Source: Trachythela sp. YZ-2020 (Eukaryota > Cnidaria > Anthozoa > Malacalcyonacea > Clavulariidae). From it: a DNA stretch of 64,000 nt. The DNA lies in contig JADLSH010000212.1 of NCBI GenBank assembly GCA_016169945.1, positions 211,001-275,000 of the forward strand, read 5' to 3'. The position numbers were made by a program, and so were the translations under genes. This document shows, in pieces, positions 51,340 through 63,011 of this stretch. Below the pieces are notes generated by a model. The model searched no databases, had not been told where the DNA came from, and saw only the letters and a program-made list of their open reading frames with translations. Numbering within the stretch: position 1 is the first letter of the stretch; each line of letters opens with the position of its first letter.

Positions 51340-51590
51340 TAATTCACTGTCTCCTCCCGGAAACACACCCCGAGCGATGCCCAGAGGCTACCTTCCACGA
51401 ATCTTGTCATCTGACTCTATGATCACCATTTCTCCAACGTTTACATAAAGCTTTTTCCGCTGGTGATTGAGGTTGTGCCGCTCCCTCAAGGCGTCAACAT
51501 ATTCCATCGACCATCTCTTCCACAATGAATCTTTTCATGACTTCAGGTATTTAGCTCTCTTCCGAAGGTTGATGGCGTCTTCACGGCATT
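51340..51590 (-). pseudogene. BEL/Pao-like C-terminal (DUF5641-type) fragment
   Basis: The minus strand reads SLWKRWSMEYVDALRERHN, then KLYVNVGEMVIIESDD and IRGR*PLGI, with stops. The W..EY...L..R/H...VG.vV.I..D...R..WPLG pattern is that of the segment following the integrase in BEL/Pao LTR retrotransposons. It belongs with the integrase piece at 52270-52690. Confidence 0.6.
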
Positions 51591-51934
51591 GTTCTTGTTC
51601 GGGTATTTAATTTAATATTTGGAATAGGGAGGATGATGGTGTCAGCACTGGCAACTGGAGATCATCCTCTACACAGCTTAATGCCTACGATTAATGTGGA
51701 CTTCGACTACAATATGTCTTCGCTCAATTCATTCCAGTTGAGGTTAGCGCCACCAATTGCTTTGTACATGGCTTGTACCAATTGCTTTGTACCAGGGTGC
51801 TCGTAACAAGTTGAATTGCCATTGAATTTCGTGATCTTGTAAATATCCTTGGAATCTCACGTCCTTTCTCAGGGTACGGATTCATTTTATCCAAACAGAT
51901 AAAACATTTTATCCAGACATTTACTCGGAAAGGA

Positions 51935-52195
51935 TCACCTTTAATCCATGAGTATGCTGTAAATGGTAAGCCCATTGGAAGACTCAATGAACAACGTGAC
52001 CTTGGAGTACGGGTAACCAGCACTTTGGCATGGAAGTCCCAGGTAGTTGCACAAACCTCAGCAGCCAACAAATCTCTTGGCTGTGTTCGCCGCTCTGTTA
52101 GTGACAAAATGATCCAAGGACATGGAAGTCTGTGTCTGAAATTCAATTCAGCACGCACACTTAGGATCTCCATGTCATGCTGTAGTTAGTGCATG
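51935..52195 (+). pseudogene. LINE RT fragment
   Basis: YAVNGKPIGRLNEQRDLGVR, then STLAWKSQV, AANKSLGCVRRSV: the post-palm region of a CR1-like RT (VNGxxI....E.RDLGV.....L....Q). The plus-strand frame is open for about 85 codons. It lies between two pieces of the BEL/Pao-like element. Confidence 0.6.
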
Positions 52196-52269
52196 TATTC
52201 TCTACTTATCGAGACCACAGTAATTGGCTTTACAAGCTGTTGTGGGTTACGGCGCCTGGCTATGAATCG

Positions 52270-52690
52270 CTTGAGGCATGGTAAAAAGGCAGTAGTTTCA
52301 ATGTTTGGAAGAAGCTCCAAATAGACTACTCTGATGAGACTGCAGCAAAAACAAGGCTAAGTAGGTTTTCCGTGACAGACTAGTTCGCTTGTAACGGATT
52401 GTTCTCGCGAAATCTACGCCGATGACTTCGAACGCTGTTTCCTGGCTAACTCGATCATTTGGCAAAGTTCCTGGTGTGGCGGTGGGTCAAAGGCAGTTGC
52501 TGGAACCTCTTCCATACCCAGCAATTATTTCTAACTTTCTTCACTACACTTCGCAACCTCGGGACCCAGTAGCTGGTATCTCTTACAGCCGGCATAGTCA
52601 GTCCTACGCCTCCGTGAAGTGTGTCGCGATGTATTTTCTCGGCCAACTTACGTGTAAACACCTACTCCCATTTGAGAATAATTGGACCTA
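52270..52690 (-). pseudogene. BEL/Pao-like integrase fragment
   Basis: Minus strand: FTRKLAEKIHRDTLHGGVGL, TMPAVRDTSYWVPRLRSVVK, NCWVWKRF is an H-x4-H-x..-C-x2-(W)-type integrase zinc site in which the last Cys is replaced by Trp. In other frames, FEVIGVDFARTIRYKRTSL-like residues and YLALFLLQS continue into the DDE core (first D in GVDFA). Frameshifts and stops are present. No LTRs found. Dead copy. Confidence 0.65.
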
Positions 52691-52694
52691 AAAT

Positions 52695-52870
52695 GACTCC
52701 TGGAGTAAAACTTGCTGGAGTAAACGTTACTCCTTTAGTGGAGTTAAATTTTGGAATGCGTACAGAATTGGAGTTGTTTTAACTCCATTTTTGGTGTAGA
52801 TTTTATTGCAAAATTTTACTCTCCCACAGGGAGTAATTTTAACTTCTATCGTAGAGTTAAAATAACTCAT
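52695..52870. repeat. degenerate (G)GAGTAAAA-type repeats
   Basis: TGGAGTAAAACTTGCTGGAG, GTTACTCC, TGGAGTTAAATTTTGGAAT, TTTTACTCTCCCACAGGGAG, GAGTTAAAATAACTC. The words occur in both orientations, making several small hairpins. Confidence 0.5.
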
Positions 52871-55020
52871 TGAAATTAACAGTGATGTAGCTGTTTTCCC
52901 AAAGTTTTCAATATCACCGCAGTACATTTGACGCAACAATTTCATTTCTTTATCTAATATTTTAATGTCTTGTCAGACAACGCTGCACAATTATTGTGGG
53001 TTTCTTGTAGTTTCATGACTTCATGTTTCTTTGAGGGTTTATTTTTAAGAAATCTGTTTTCTTCCATTATACTTTCAATCTTGTTTTTTGTCAGAGACAT
53101 TCTCCTCTGAATGCCCATAAGTTGTATTAATCACGACAATGTTCTCATAAAAATATCTGTGTGAAGTTAAAATCAATTACATGTATTTAGATTTGAAAGG
53201 CAATCGTGAATGAGTATAGCATATAGGCAAGAAAAGCATGGTCTCCATCGCAATTGTTGGAGAAAACGCACGACTAAGCTTTCCAAACACTATCAAATTG
53301 TACTTGACCGCGAATGTTTTTCAAATTGGACAAGATTATATACAGGAGATGTCAGCTGCTCATTGACTTGACTAAGCTCGTCGGCTCAGCCACTGTATGA
53401 AATTTGATCACTGGACTTCGATTGGAATATTAATTACTAGCGCTGCATGATAATAGATACTGGACTCTTATAAGGTGCCGCTGCATGATAAAAATAACTG
53501 GACTATTGTTCGAATATTTAAGACTTTAAGTTTGCAATTTTTACGTTGGTCGCTGACCGGTTTGACGACCCCTAGATCCGCCCCTGATGGACGGTATTAT
53601 GTGATGTTAATAAATTATCTTAAAACGTTACGTTTCAAGCGGCATTAACATTGTGGCAAAGACAGTCATAGAAATCGTCAACAAGCGAAGTAGAGAATTG
53701 AAAAAGTAATATTCTTTATCGTATGCAATCAGAAAGACTATGTATGCCATATCTTGAGCATTTTCTAATTTTTTCTTCTTACTTTCGCGTTTCCCAGTTG
53801 GACTTTCGCGTTTATTTGGGAGTTAAACAAACTTTTCCATGATTCAAAATGAGCGTTATACTGCCGGTATTAGTGATTTCTCCTATTTGTATGAGGAGTA
53901 CTTTTGAGTTACTGTACAGCAAAATACGAATGAGCGCCGCCCTCGAATAGGCGCCGTACCTATATTCACAAAACGCGGCGTTTAATCGAAGCACTGTTAG
54001 ACGAATTTTCTCAAGTAGAAAACATCGAAAGTAGATCGTTTCAATCCTTAATCAGCCTCGGACATTTGTTATCATCCACTATATTGTTTTTAAAGTAAAA
54101 ATAAGTATATTTCAATGCTCTGTCGTTTTACTCTCGCTTCTCTCTCGAGAAGTTTGGAAATTCCCAATTTAATCTCATTCTGAAGGCAGATATACAAATA
54201 GCCCCGCCCCCGATTAAGCGCCGCCCATATGCGTTAATAGGCGCCGAATCATAAACACTATTTCAATGACGCCAACGGCGATGTACATACGTACGGTACG
54301 GCAATGTACATGTATGTATGTACGGCATATTTGAAAATAATTTTCCTGCAATATTTGTTTCGGCTAGCATTTGTTATGCTGATTAAAAATGGCAAAATGC
54401 AATAATGTTTAACAAAAGTCTAAATTAACATCAGCTGTGGTAGAGTTGCGACGTTACTTACTACTCTCACTGATAAAATGTAATCAATATATTCCAACCC
54501 GCCATAATTGTTCATGAAAGCTTTACCAGAACCGGCGACCTGATGAGACTTGAAGTGGGAGGAAATACTTTAAAATTATACTATAGAAATCTGCTTTAAC
54601 TGAAGTGGAGAAGTATTTCTTGCATTACAAAAGTCAAATCTGTAGGGCGAGTCAATTTGCCGGAATTTGTTAAAATGATTTTGACGGATCTTATGGTGGG
54701 TGTTATATTTTCTTTTGACATGAGCTCTCAAGGGCCCTTAAAATAATTTCTTTTGTGAGATATCACACTTTACTTCGTACATGTGAATGACATGATAAGG
54801 GTTTTCTAACGTAAATATTTATTTCCACAAGATGAAATGCCTATGAATAATTAATTACTTTACTTCATTATTGAACTTAATTACTCGACAGATACGCGGA
54901 CTGCATGCGTTATTACTTATAGTTGTTGTGACTGTATGTATGCATTGCAAGCGTCCTATAGTTTTCTCACAAACACAGCTTGCACAATTCAGACAACAGC
55001 GCTGTTTTGCAAGGTTTATT
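52871..55020. other. no gene seen; scattered repeat ends
   Basis: A lone hAT-like end (CCCTAGATCCGCCCCTG, 53569-53585) and two related GC-rich blocks (GCGCCGCCCTCGAATAGGCG at about 53935 and CCCGATTAAGCGCCGCCCAT at about 54209). Otherwise AT-rich and non-coding. Confidence 0.4.
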
Positions 55021-55029
55021 ACAAGACGT

Positions 55030-57559
55030 ATGAGTATGATGTTTGAAATATATTTCAGGTAAGTGTGACGATTTTACGATAAATCTTTGTCGAGAACTGT
55101 GAATCCCGGCGGGCTGGTTGTGAGCATTATTATTTATACAGAATACTAGGAGCGCTGCTGTAGATAAATTGAAGAACACGCAGAAAGGAGCACAATATCA
55201 AAGTAAAAGCAGAGAACATAGTACTTAGATGTGGCTTTTGTGGTAATGACTCATTCCCGCATAAATTTTCAGCCACAATCGTCGATGCTTTAACAGACAA
55301 GACATTTAGGATAAAAACAAATACATGGTCTGTTATGGCCGACGGATGCCTGCTAGTTGTAATAAATAATTTTGGTCTTTTTATAAAAATATTTTAAAGC
55401 TTGTTCCTTTCTTTTTCTAATGCCGGGGAGGGGGATTCTATTTTAGTAAATCCCATCCATTTTCCATACCGTATATTTATGCAATTTTACTATGATATTC
55501 CATTGGCATTGTCGCTTTTGAGATTCTTGAATTTTTTCGTTTGACTTTTATTGTGGTTCCCGGTTTGACTAGCCATTTTCTAAGTTCTTCGATTTGTTCG
55601 TTTTGTTCATAGAATAGGTAACAAAATTTCGATTTTCTACTGTATGTGAAATTTTTGATCCTCCGATTTCAATGACTATAAAGAGTGCTACCCAAGTTAG
55701 TTAAATCTTCCGTTGGGAGGCATAGTAGCTAAGCTTTCATATGTACATTAACATGAATATAAAAGTTAATCGAGTACCCTGTTTTCTCCACACCCGCATG
55801 TATATGGGGAGCGCATGCAAGATATAGATTGTGTTTAGTGTATATAGAATTTGCTACTGTAGAAGGCCCTAGTAAATACAGTGTCTGTTACTTGCTAAAC
55901 AACAACTTTCTACTCCATAGTCTCGCTACTGTCATTTTGGCAACACTGTTTTACACCAATGCATTACAATGGCAACCACAATATACAATAAAAGCAGAGA
56001 AAAACAAAGAATTTGACGAATCCTGTCTCATTGGAGCGTTCAAGATAGAACGTGGAAGCATTGCAGATTGTCTGGAGCACTGTCTAGAGAACTGTCTGTG
56101 TCAGTCGTTTCAAATTTGCCAAAATTCAGAATGTCAACTGTGTTCGAGTAACAAGAAAGAGAACAGTTCATTGCTTCATAACAACGGCGACTGCGTCTAT
56201 GCTATGTACGAGATGCCACATTTGGAGGGAAATTTTCAGGTAACATAATAATATATGTAAAAACTAAAGACTCTCATTGTACATACTAAAGACTAAAGAT
56301 TCCCATTTGCCATTTTTGAGATACAGTAATTTAATTTGTTAGGAAGATTTCGTCACATCTTTGGAAGACTAAACTAGTTTAACAAGCCACAGGAGAGGAT
56401 AAAGTTTTGGTCGAGTCCTGGATATATCTACTTGCTAGAATTCACTTTCGATCATGCCACAGCCCTCTAAATGATGTACTCTATCAAACGATCGAGCTTA
56501 TTTCAATACGAAAAGATAGTTAGATTAATTTTATTGATAGTTTCAAAAATTGCCAAATTCACACATGGGTATTTTCTTATTTTCTTAATTACGACAAATA
56601 GGGTCGAACTCGAACCACAATGCAAACGACTAAAATTAATTGTCCTACGGGTTAGACGAATTTAAGGGAGTGTCCTTAATTATCTTAAAAATTGTTTTTC
56701 TTTATAGAAATTGAACGAGCAATGTTCAGGCATGAGTTGTTCAATGAAATACAACTGCTGTCACCAACCAGGTCTCTGTCCCAACAACAAAATATGTAAA
56801 TCAAGCAACTCCCTTGCACAGCCCTGGAAACGTTTTACCTGCGAATGCCCGGGTGGTTACCATGGAGACAACTGTGACGAGCGCGCAATCACATCATGCC
56901 AAGGGTATTCAAACCGTTCCCTAAAATCAGGCGTGTATAAAGTACAGGGTTCTGACATGTCAGTATATGAAGCATACTGCCATTTTGATTCGCACAGTGC
57001 TTGGACTTTGGTGCAGTCTTACAGCTTTGCAAACGGTTCTCGCACTGCAGGAAACTTTGAAGGATTTCGTAAAGCCTTAAGTGAAGACCATCCAGTCAAT
57101 GAAATGGCGCCAACATGGTCTGGCTATCGACTGAGCAAAGCAAGAATGCGGTCAATCAAAAAGCGATCCGATTTCCTACTGTTTACCTGTGACTACGAGA
57201 AAAACCAGAATAAAGAGGAATTAGATTATCTTCGCATATCGTTTAAAGATATAAGAGCACGGAATTCTGAAGAAATAACCGATGTCATCGAACTTGACAA
57301 GAGTTCGCCCATTATTTCTACTCATCACGGCACAATCGGAGGAAAACTTTTAAAACAATGCAATATTTGGCTTCATCAGTCAGCGTGGGCGCCATTGCAT
57401 GTTCATGTTTTCAGCTCATGTCAACTCCTACCCAACAACTCCTGTTCTATTTATTTTGGCAACTATGACTCTGCCCTTGCTTGTTTGGACAAAACATATC
57501 ATTGTGTAGAGAATGGAGAATCTACAACGCAGCTGTGGTTTGGTAATTACTGGCCTTAG
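55030..57559 (+). CDS. secreted PAN-EGF-fibrinogen-like protein, 3 exons
   Basis: Exons 55030-55058, 55921-56239 and 56708-57559; introns begin GTAAGT and GTAACA and end CCATAG and TTATAG. Phases agree (exon 1 leaves 2 bases; exons 1+2 total 348 bases), giving about 399 residues. The start MSMMFEIYF plus exon 2 SLATVILATLFYTNALQ makes a good signal peptide. Residues about 43-112: Cys-rich PAN/apple-like domain (SCLIG, DCLEHCLENCLC). About 122-172: EGF-like (CSGMSC, CECPGGYHGDNC). About 180-399: fibrinogen-like start (SGVYKV, YEAYCHF, WTLVQSYSF) continuing into the WSGYRLSKARMRSIKKRSDF and TTQLWFG blocks seen in coral proteins annotated as skeletal organic matrix protein 5-like (recalled, not searched). 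Probably extracellular adhesion or matrix; exact role unknown. Confidence 0.75.
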
Positions 57560-59790
57560 TTGATTTAAGTAAAAAGCGCACATTAGTGGCCTTGACATTT
57601 TAGGTTTAAGGTTTATTTTGAAACTAACTAAAAACCCAAACAGATGGGATTTCCTTTCGAAAATAGAATTATTGTAGATTGAAGCGGAAAATAACAAGCA
57701 AGGTTTTATACTTACCATTAATAGTCTATTTACTTATGCTAGGGCGCAGACATAAACTTTAGCGCCATATTTTGCACAGTTACTCATTGTATATACATGT
57801 ATAGCTAAACACGCAATTATATACAAAGTGTCAAAGTTCACTTCTTTAGTATCTCACATGGTTGAACGTTTTACTGTTTTCTGTAAGCAACTCTGAGCGA
57901 ACAGTGACAAATTGTCGTCCAGTGGGCGGTTGTGAAGAAATATAGTTGATCAGCTTTTGAACAATTGATTCCAGAATAATGGTATTTCATGTGACTGAGA
58001 TTGGAGAATCAAAATTTTAGATGCAACGAAAATTTATTAGTACACAAAATTCATTCAGCCGCGTGAAACCCCCCTGCTGAGAGACTTGAACTTAGTACAG
58101 TAAATGTATATAAGATGAAGTAAAATGGCGGAAATTTTAATGAAAAATCTTGATGTTTGATTGTAAAATACAAGAAACTGCAGGTTTGTACGCGTGACAA
58201 CAAGTGAATTCTTACTCAGCATATAAAAATCTATAGATTTATGCAAATTAAAATTAGTGCCCGACCGACGGCAGTGAAAATTGTTTCTAAGCGAACGGCT
58301 GGGAAATTTGTTGCGCATGCGCAAGTTTAGGCAAAATTTCGAACACAAACACAAAGTATAAATTTGGGTTCAAAAAGAAAGAAAGTCAATCTTATTTCGA
58401 CTAAAAATGTACAGATGGTTTAAAATGTGTTTCAATTGAGTTTTAACTCTATATATCGATATTAAGACGTAAGAGGCGAGGAGATAAGTATGGACGATAG
58501 CGCCGTGAATTTAGTTGGTTTATACCTGTTTAATAATAATATATTTTCTTTATACTTGTCTTGAGAAAGAAAAAAATATTATTTTGAATTTAGAGGGATT
58601 GGCCAATTTTTTGCAATTTAGCCTGGTATTGTACCCTACCTATATACTGACTGCAATGCAAAAATAGTCAAAGATATTGTTTAAGTTTGACTTGATTTAA
58701 AGGGCCTAATGTTTTGGACTAATCTAAATATATATTACTCTGAACATAAAACCTGTAAACTATATAGCAAACAATTATAGCTGGGTGATTCGCAAACTTT
58801 GGAAATCATGGGACCTCAAACTTTGGTCACCAAAAGTAAACAAATAGCCAATATAGCAAACATCATTCAAGATTTAACCACTACTCACTAGGCGCAAGTT
58901 TTATGTGCAAAAAATCCTGTTTAAAAAGCACAACAAACAAAGGCAAAACGAAATTTGGTATTTATTTTTTGGAGGAAAAGTCAATGTTTTAGTTATCCGC
59001 ATATGCTTTTCTCTTGACAAATTTTGACCCTTCTAAAAATACTTTATAAATATAGAAACCCCATGCATATAGTGTAAATAGTGTTCCTACCTTTCTCGGA
59101 TTGCAAAAAGCAAAATTTGAGCCGATATAATCCCTTTTTTAAGCAAATACGTGACATATAGTTGCATTTATAGACATCACTGGTATGCAGTAGCACGTTT
59201 ATGTTCCCTCGTCATTTGACAGAATAAAGTTTATCTATTTAAAAAGCTATTTTTTTTGTATAGCTCTTGGTTACCGGTTTACGTTCATGCCAATTTTGGG
59301 ACTCATGGGACGAACGAGTTGTATAGTAATCCACGAATGAAAATAGAAATTGAATTTTGAATCAATCCACAATTAAAATGTCGGCAATATAGATTATTTC
59401 CATACTTGAGATGTTAATAAAGCTTTTCCTGTACTTTAAATCTTTAATTTACTTGATCGCTGCTCTCAAATTTTCGTAAAATATTGCGTTTTCTGCACAG
59501 CGACAGCGAATTCCCCAGCTAGTTTCTAAGCAACTTTTTCCAATAAAACCATACAAAATATTGGATATTTTGGCATTAATGATTAAGTCTGCATTAAAGC
59601 CAAACTACGGCTTTTGCATGCACTACTTTCAGCTAATTTGCTAATTAACCTTACATAGTTACGGTTTACAGGTGGTTTAAGCTGTGGTTTAAGCTTGCAC
59701 CCAACTTATTTTTACATTGCCGTGCGATCAATTGCGTTGATGCCGGTGATGGAAGTAAAAATGATTTTATGGTTTGGATTTGAAATAAAT
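57560..59790. other. no gene seen
   Basis: It follows the secreted protein gene and should include its 3' UTR. No clear AATAAA lies close to the stop, and the first plausible one is not certain. The rest is AT-rich without recognisable frames. Confidence 0.4.
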
Positions 59791-59799
59791 ATAGATTAC

Positions 59800-59980
59800 T
59801 TCATGCGACGGTATACGAGTCGCGAAGTAATTTTTTTTATATATAAGTAATATTTATAAATATTACTTATATAATATCCCGATGTCTCAGAAGTGGCCCA
59901 AAACGGAAGGTCGAAGTACGCTTCTGAGGCCGAAGGAATATATTTTCACTACGGACCAACCTAAATGCTAACGTCACAAT
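59800..59980. repeat. palindromic MITE fragment
   Basis: A perfect AT palindrome ATATAAGTAATATTTATAAATATTACTTATAT (59842-59873), then CTCAGAAGTGGCC mirrored by CGCTTCTGAGGCCGAAGG and ending TACGGACC. The CAGAAGCG/CGCTTCTGAG and CGGACC words are shared with the cleaner hairpin at 62563-62692. Confidence 0.55.
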
Positions 59981-60164
59981 AATTTAGTATTTTAACGACA
60001 GAGTCAGCTAAATGGAAACTTTTTCGGATCAAAATTTCACAACATGTTTTGGTAATTTAAACATTTATTTCTAGATTGAATGGGTAACACAATGCAAAAG
60101 AAGAGGACTACAATAAAACATAACATGCATGTATAATTAGTATTTATAATATAACATTTATAGT

Positions 60165-60655
60165 ACGCGCGTGCTGATTGGTCGAGAAGCGTGTTTCTAT
60201 AACTGTATAGAAACACGGAAATTTTCCCGCCAAAATTTAAAATCATAAAAAAAACAAATTTCATGCGACTTATAAAACTTTGAATACTATTTAAAAACAA
60301 TTTTAATGCTTTCACACATTTTTGACTGTTAATTTTCAAACAGAGTTGTTTTCTTGCAGCGAAATTGACAAGCAAAGGTCAGCATGCGTACGTAATGAGA
60401 ATTTGTAAATTAATCGAGTTTAAAAAATGTCTTTTGAGTTATATTATAAAAGAAATAGAAAACATTTTTTCCTGTGTTTCTATACACTTATAGAAACACT
60501 TGTGGGAGTTTGGGAGAACTCGAAATAACGTGGAAAAACTCGCCCTACGGGCTCGTTTTCCCACTGATTATTTCTCGTTCTCCCAAACTCCCACGCGTGT
60601 TTCTATAAGTGTATAGAAACACGGAAAATGTTTTCTATTTCCTAAATAGTGCATG
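60165..60655. mobile_element. MITE-like element with terminal stem-loops
   Basis: Left end: CTGATTGGTCGAGAAGCG, then GTGTTTCTATAACTGTATAGAAACACG, then AAATTTTCCCGCC. Right part (60460-60650) is a long hairpin: AATAGAAAACATTTTTTCC, GTGTTTCTATACACTTATAG, TGGGAGTTTGGGAGAACTCG and their reverse complements, with about 90-base arms. The layout matches 34486-35335, where the stem is GTGCTTTAT...ATAAAGCAC. The interior has no gene. Confidence 0.6.
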
Positions 60656-60954
60656 AGTATATAAAGCCCTTAACTAAAAACATGTAGCATACACATCAAC
60701 ACAATTAAACTCAATCACAACAACAATCATATCCGTGTTTTTTTGTTTTTTTTACACCTGGAGATACGGGTCTCAGTAATATTCATCAGTGCCTATAAAG
60801 ATAAGAAAAAAATATAGAAATTAGCAAAACCGCAAACTTAATTAAAATCTCAAATCGCGCGCTTCTCACTAAACGCACTTATGAGACGAAATCTGTTCCT
60901 GATACAGTTATAGCTTTTAATGGATTTCTGCTGGAAATTTCGTTCAGGAAAATC

Positions 60955-61115
60955 ATCACCCTGGCGCCGGTTGTTCAAAAGCCGGTTAACTTAACCCAGG
61001 TTCAAAAGCCGGTTAGCGCTAACCCAGGGTTAAAAATCCTTAATCCTGGGTTAATTTGGCGTTGCTCAAAGGTCGGTTAGCGGTGCGATTAGTTAACCCT
61101 GGGTTAAGACAGTGC
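60955..61115. repeat. GGTTAGCGCTAACC-type short palindromes
   Basis: CCGGTTGTTCAAAAGCCGGT, AAAGCCGGTTAGCGCTAACC, AACCCAGGGTTAA, TCCTGGGTTAAT, GGTCGGTTAGCGGTGCGATT, AACCCTGGGTTAAGAC. Direct and inverted copies of GGTTAGCG and AACCCAGG make it strongly self-complementary. Probably a small MITE. Confidence 0.6.
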
Positions 61116-61479
61116 ATCTGCCATGCATAATGAAGGCAATGGCGACCATATTGGTATGACCACCACAAATCTATATTAGCTATACGGTGTTGTTGCTGAC
61201 GTGTTAGAAGAGGTCCTTAAAATTTGTAATTATTGGTGTTCAAGAGCCATTGACATAATCTAAATAGACTGAGCGCGAAATTTGACTCGAGTTCGGTGTC
61301 CGCGAAAGTGCTGACGTCATATAGGAGCAGGTAGGAGCAGATGGAAATTTTACCAGCGCTGGTCAATAAATTGCGGGCGCACGCAAAAAATTATTTTAAA
61401 ATTTGATAAAATGATCGAGCAAAAACAAGTTTTCATACCAGTAGCGATCTTTGTCTTCCATACTCGCGCACTGAGCGGC

Positions 61480-61815
61480 AGAAAAACTCTTTTGCATCTT
61501 CTTCTATTAGACTATGTAATTCACTTCCTGTAGAGGTTCGTAACTGCGAAAAGCTTGCTATTTTTAAAAGAAGATTAACCCAATGGAATAGATATCAAGC
61601 GCGGTATAATCGCGTACACTATATTTGCAGAACGTACGTTATCAAGCTGTGCAAAGCTGTGTTATGCACAAGATTAAGGTTATGTAATAGTGCTTTGAAT
61701 CAAAATTTATCTCGTATGACCTGTGTTTCCTCGCCATTGTATGTTTGTGGAATATCAAACGAAACAGTTGAACATTTTCTGCTGCATTGTGACATGTTAT
61801 GCTTTGGAACAAATG
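61480..61815 (+). pseudogene. LINE C-terminal fragment with zinc-knuckle-like end
   Basis: The open frame RLCNSLPVEVRNCEKLAIFK, RRLTQW, CKAVLCTRLRLCNSALNQNL and CVSSPLYVCGISNETVEHFL (continuing LHC) is the terminal region of a LINE ORF2 with a C-x-C...H..x3-C finger. No RT core remains. Confidence 0.65.
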
Positions 61816-62562
61816 TATAGTTCATACAGTTTTTGTATAGCTATTGATATTTTTGATTTCGGGAAATCTGATTAGCCGCGTGATCGGGCAGCTTTTTATG
61901 ATATTTGATCGTGGTCCAAAGAGCTATTTTTTTGAAAATTTTGGTTTATGAAAAGGAGTGAAAAACATCTGAAAAACAAAAAATTCCTCAACAATATGCT
62001 TGGATTTTATTAAACTTAGTCAGTTACTCCCTAGACGACGTCAAAATCTTAATCTAGCTAAACTTTTATGTTAAAAACGAGAAAAATAGTATAAATAATT
62101 ATAAACAATATATAGCTACGGCTTTCGGCTTGGCCGACATGCAGCATGCATCATATATTTTGAGAATTTGCTGTAATTTGGTTTCTAAAATTTATAAAAA
62201 ACAACCATAACAAAAAGTTCAATTGAAAACAAGACATTTCCTCCAAGAAAACAAGATAAACGGCAGTGTGATCATGTTTTTTCATCTTAAACAGCGTTTC
62301 AATTTTACATAAAACGTACAACAAATGTTTTCGACAGAGTAAAGTCGAAGTCCTGCTCAAATCGGGTAGTTTTAGCTAGTTTAAACGAGCAACACGAAAA
62401 CAATTGAACAGCCATGGAAAAAGTGAGAAAAATATCACAGCTGCCATATATCTTGAGTAAAATATAATGTAAAAAGATATATTACTGATCTCGAACACAC
62501 TGGAATTTTTTATAAATTTTCAATTTTCCATGAAGGAAAAAAATAAAAGCGTTATTTACCGT

Positions 62563-62689
62563 TTAGGTCGGTCCGTACGGAAAAATATTTTCCCTCGGCC
62601 TCAGAAGCGTCTCTCGATCTTCGGTCTCGGGCCGCTTCTGAGACCTCGGGAAAATATTTTTCCAGTGTACGGACCTTCCATCAGTAAAT

Positions 62690-62692
<3 letters not shown>
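62563..62692. mobile_element. palindromic MITE
   Basis: Arms of about 45 bases: CCGTACGGAAAAATATTTTC, CCTCGGCCTCAGAAGCG, and inverted CGCTTCTGAGACCTCGGGAA, AATATTTTTCCAGTGTACGG. The central loop is TCTCTCGATCTTCGGTCTCG. Flanks: GTTTAGGTCGGT left, ACCTTCCATCAG right. Confidence 0.75.
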
Positions 62693-62737
<45 letters not shown>

Positions 62738-62755
62738 AATATATATATATAGTCA
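62693..62755. repeat. (TA)n tract
   Basis: About 60 bases of TA dinucleotide, interrupted by ACACAAA near 62732. It abuts the MITE at its right edge. Confidence 0.95.
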
Positions 62756-63010
62756 AATCTGCAGACATGCATGTTTCGCCGTTCAACGGCTCGTCAGTGC
62801 AGCTTGTAACGCACTCTAGATGCGAGTGACTTCGTATTTATACACCATACTCTTGCCCTCACCAAGCGCATGTGGTACAATACTCAGACACATGCGCATC
62901 CAGACATGCGTGAAGTGTCTTGGGGCCAGTGCTCAAACGACCACAAGGGAAGTGAGCTTTTGCATTATAGCTTATAGCCACCAATTAACCTCAACAACAC
63001 AAGTGATTAT
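62756..63010. repeat. non-coding; probable interspersed repeat
   Basis: GCATGTTTCGCCGTTCAACGGCTCGTCAGTGCAG follows the (TA)n tract. GTTTCGCCGTTCAACGGCTC has the look of a short interspersed repeat head, but no second copy exists here to prove it. Confidence 0.3.
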
Positions 63011-63011
63011 T

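Noticed and set aside
51169..53116. A complete third transposon between CAGAGGAGG at 51169 and CTCCTCTG at 53109
   Set aside because: The flanking 9-mers (GTCACAGAA and AATGCCCAT) do not match and the right sequence diverges after 12 bases.
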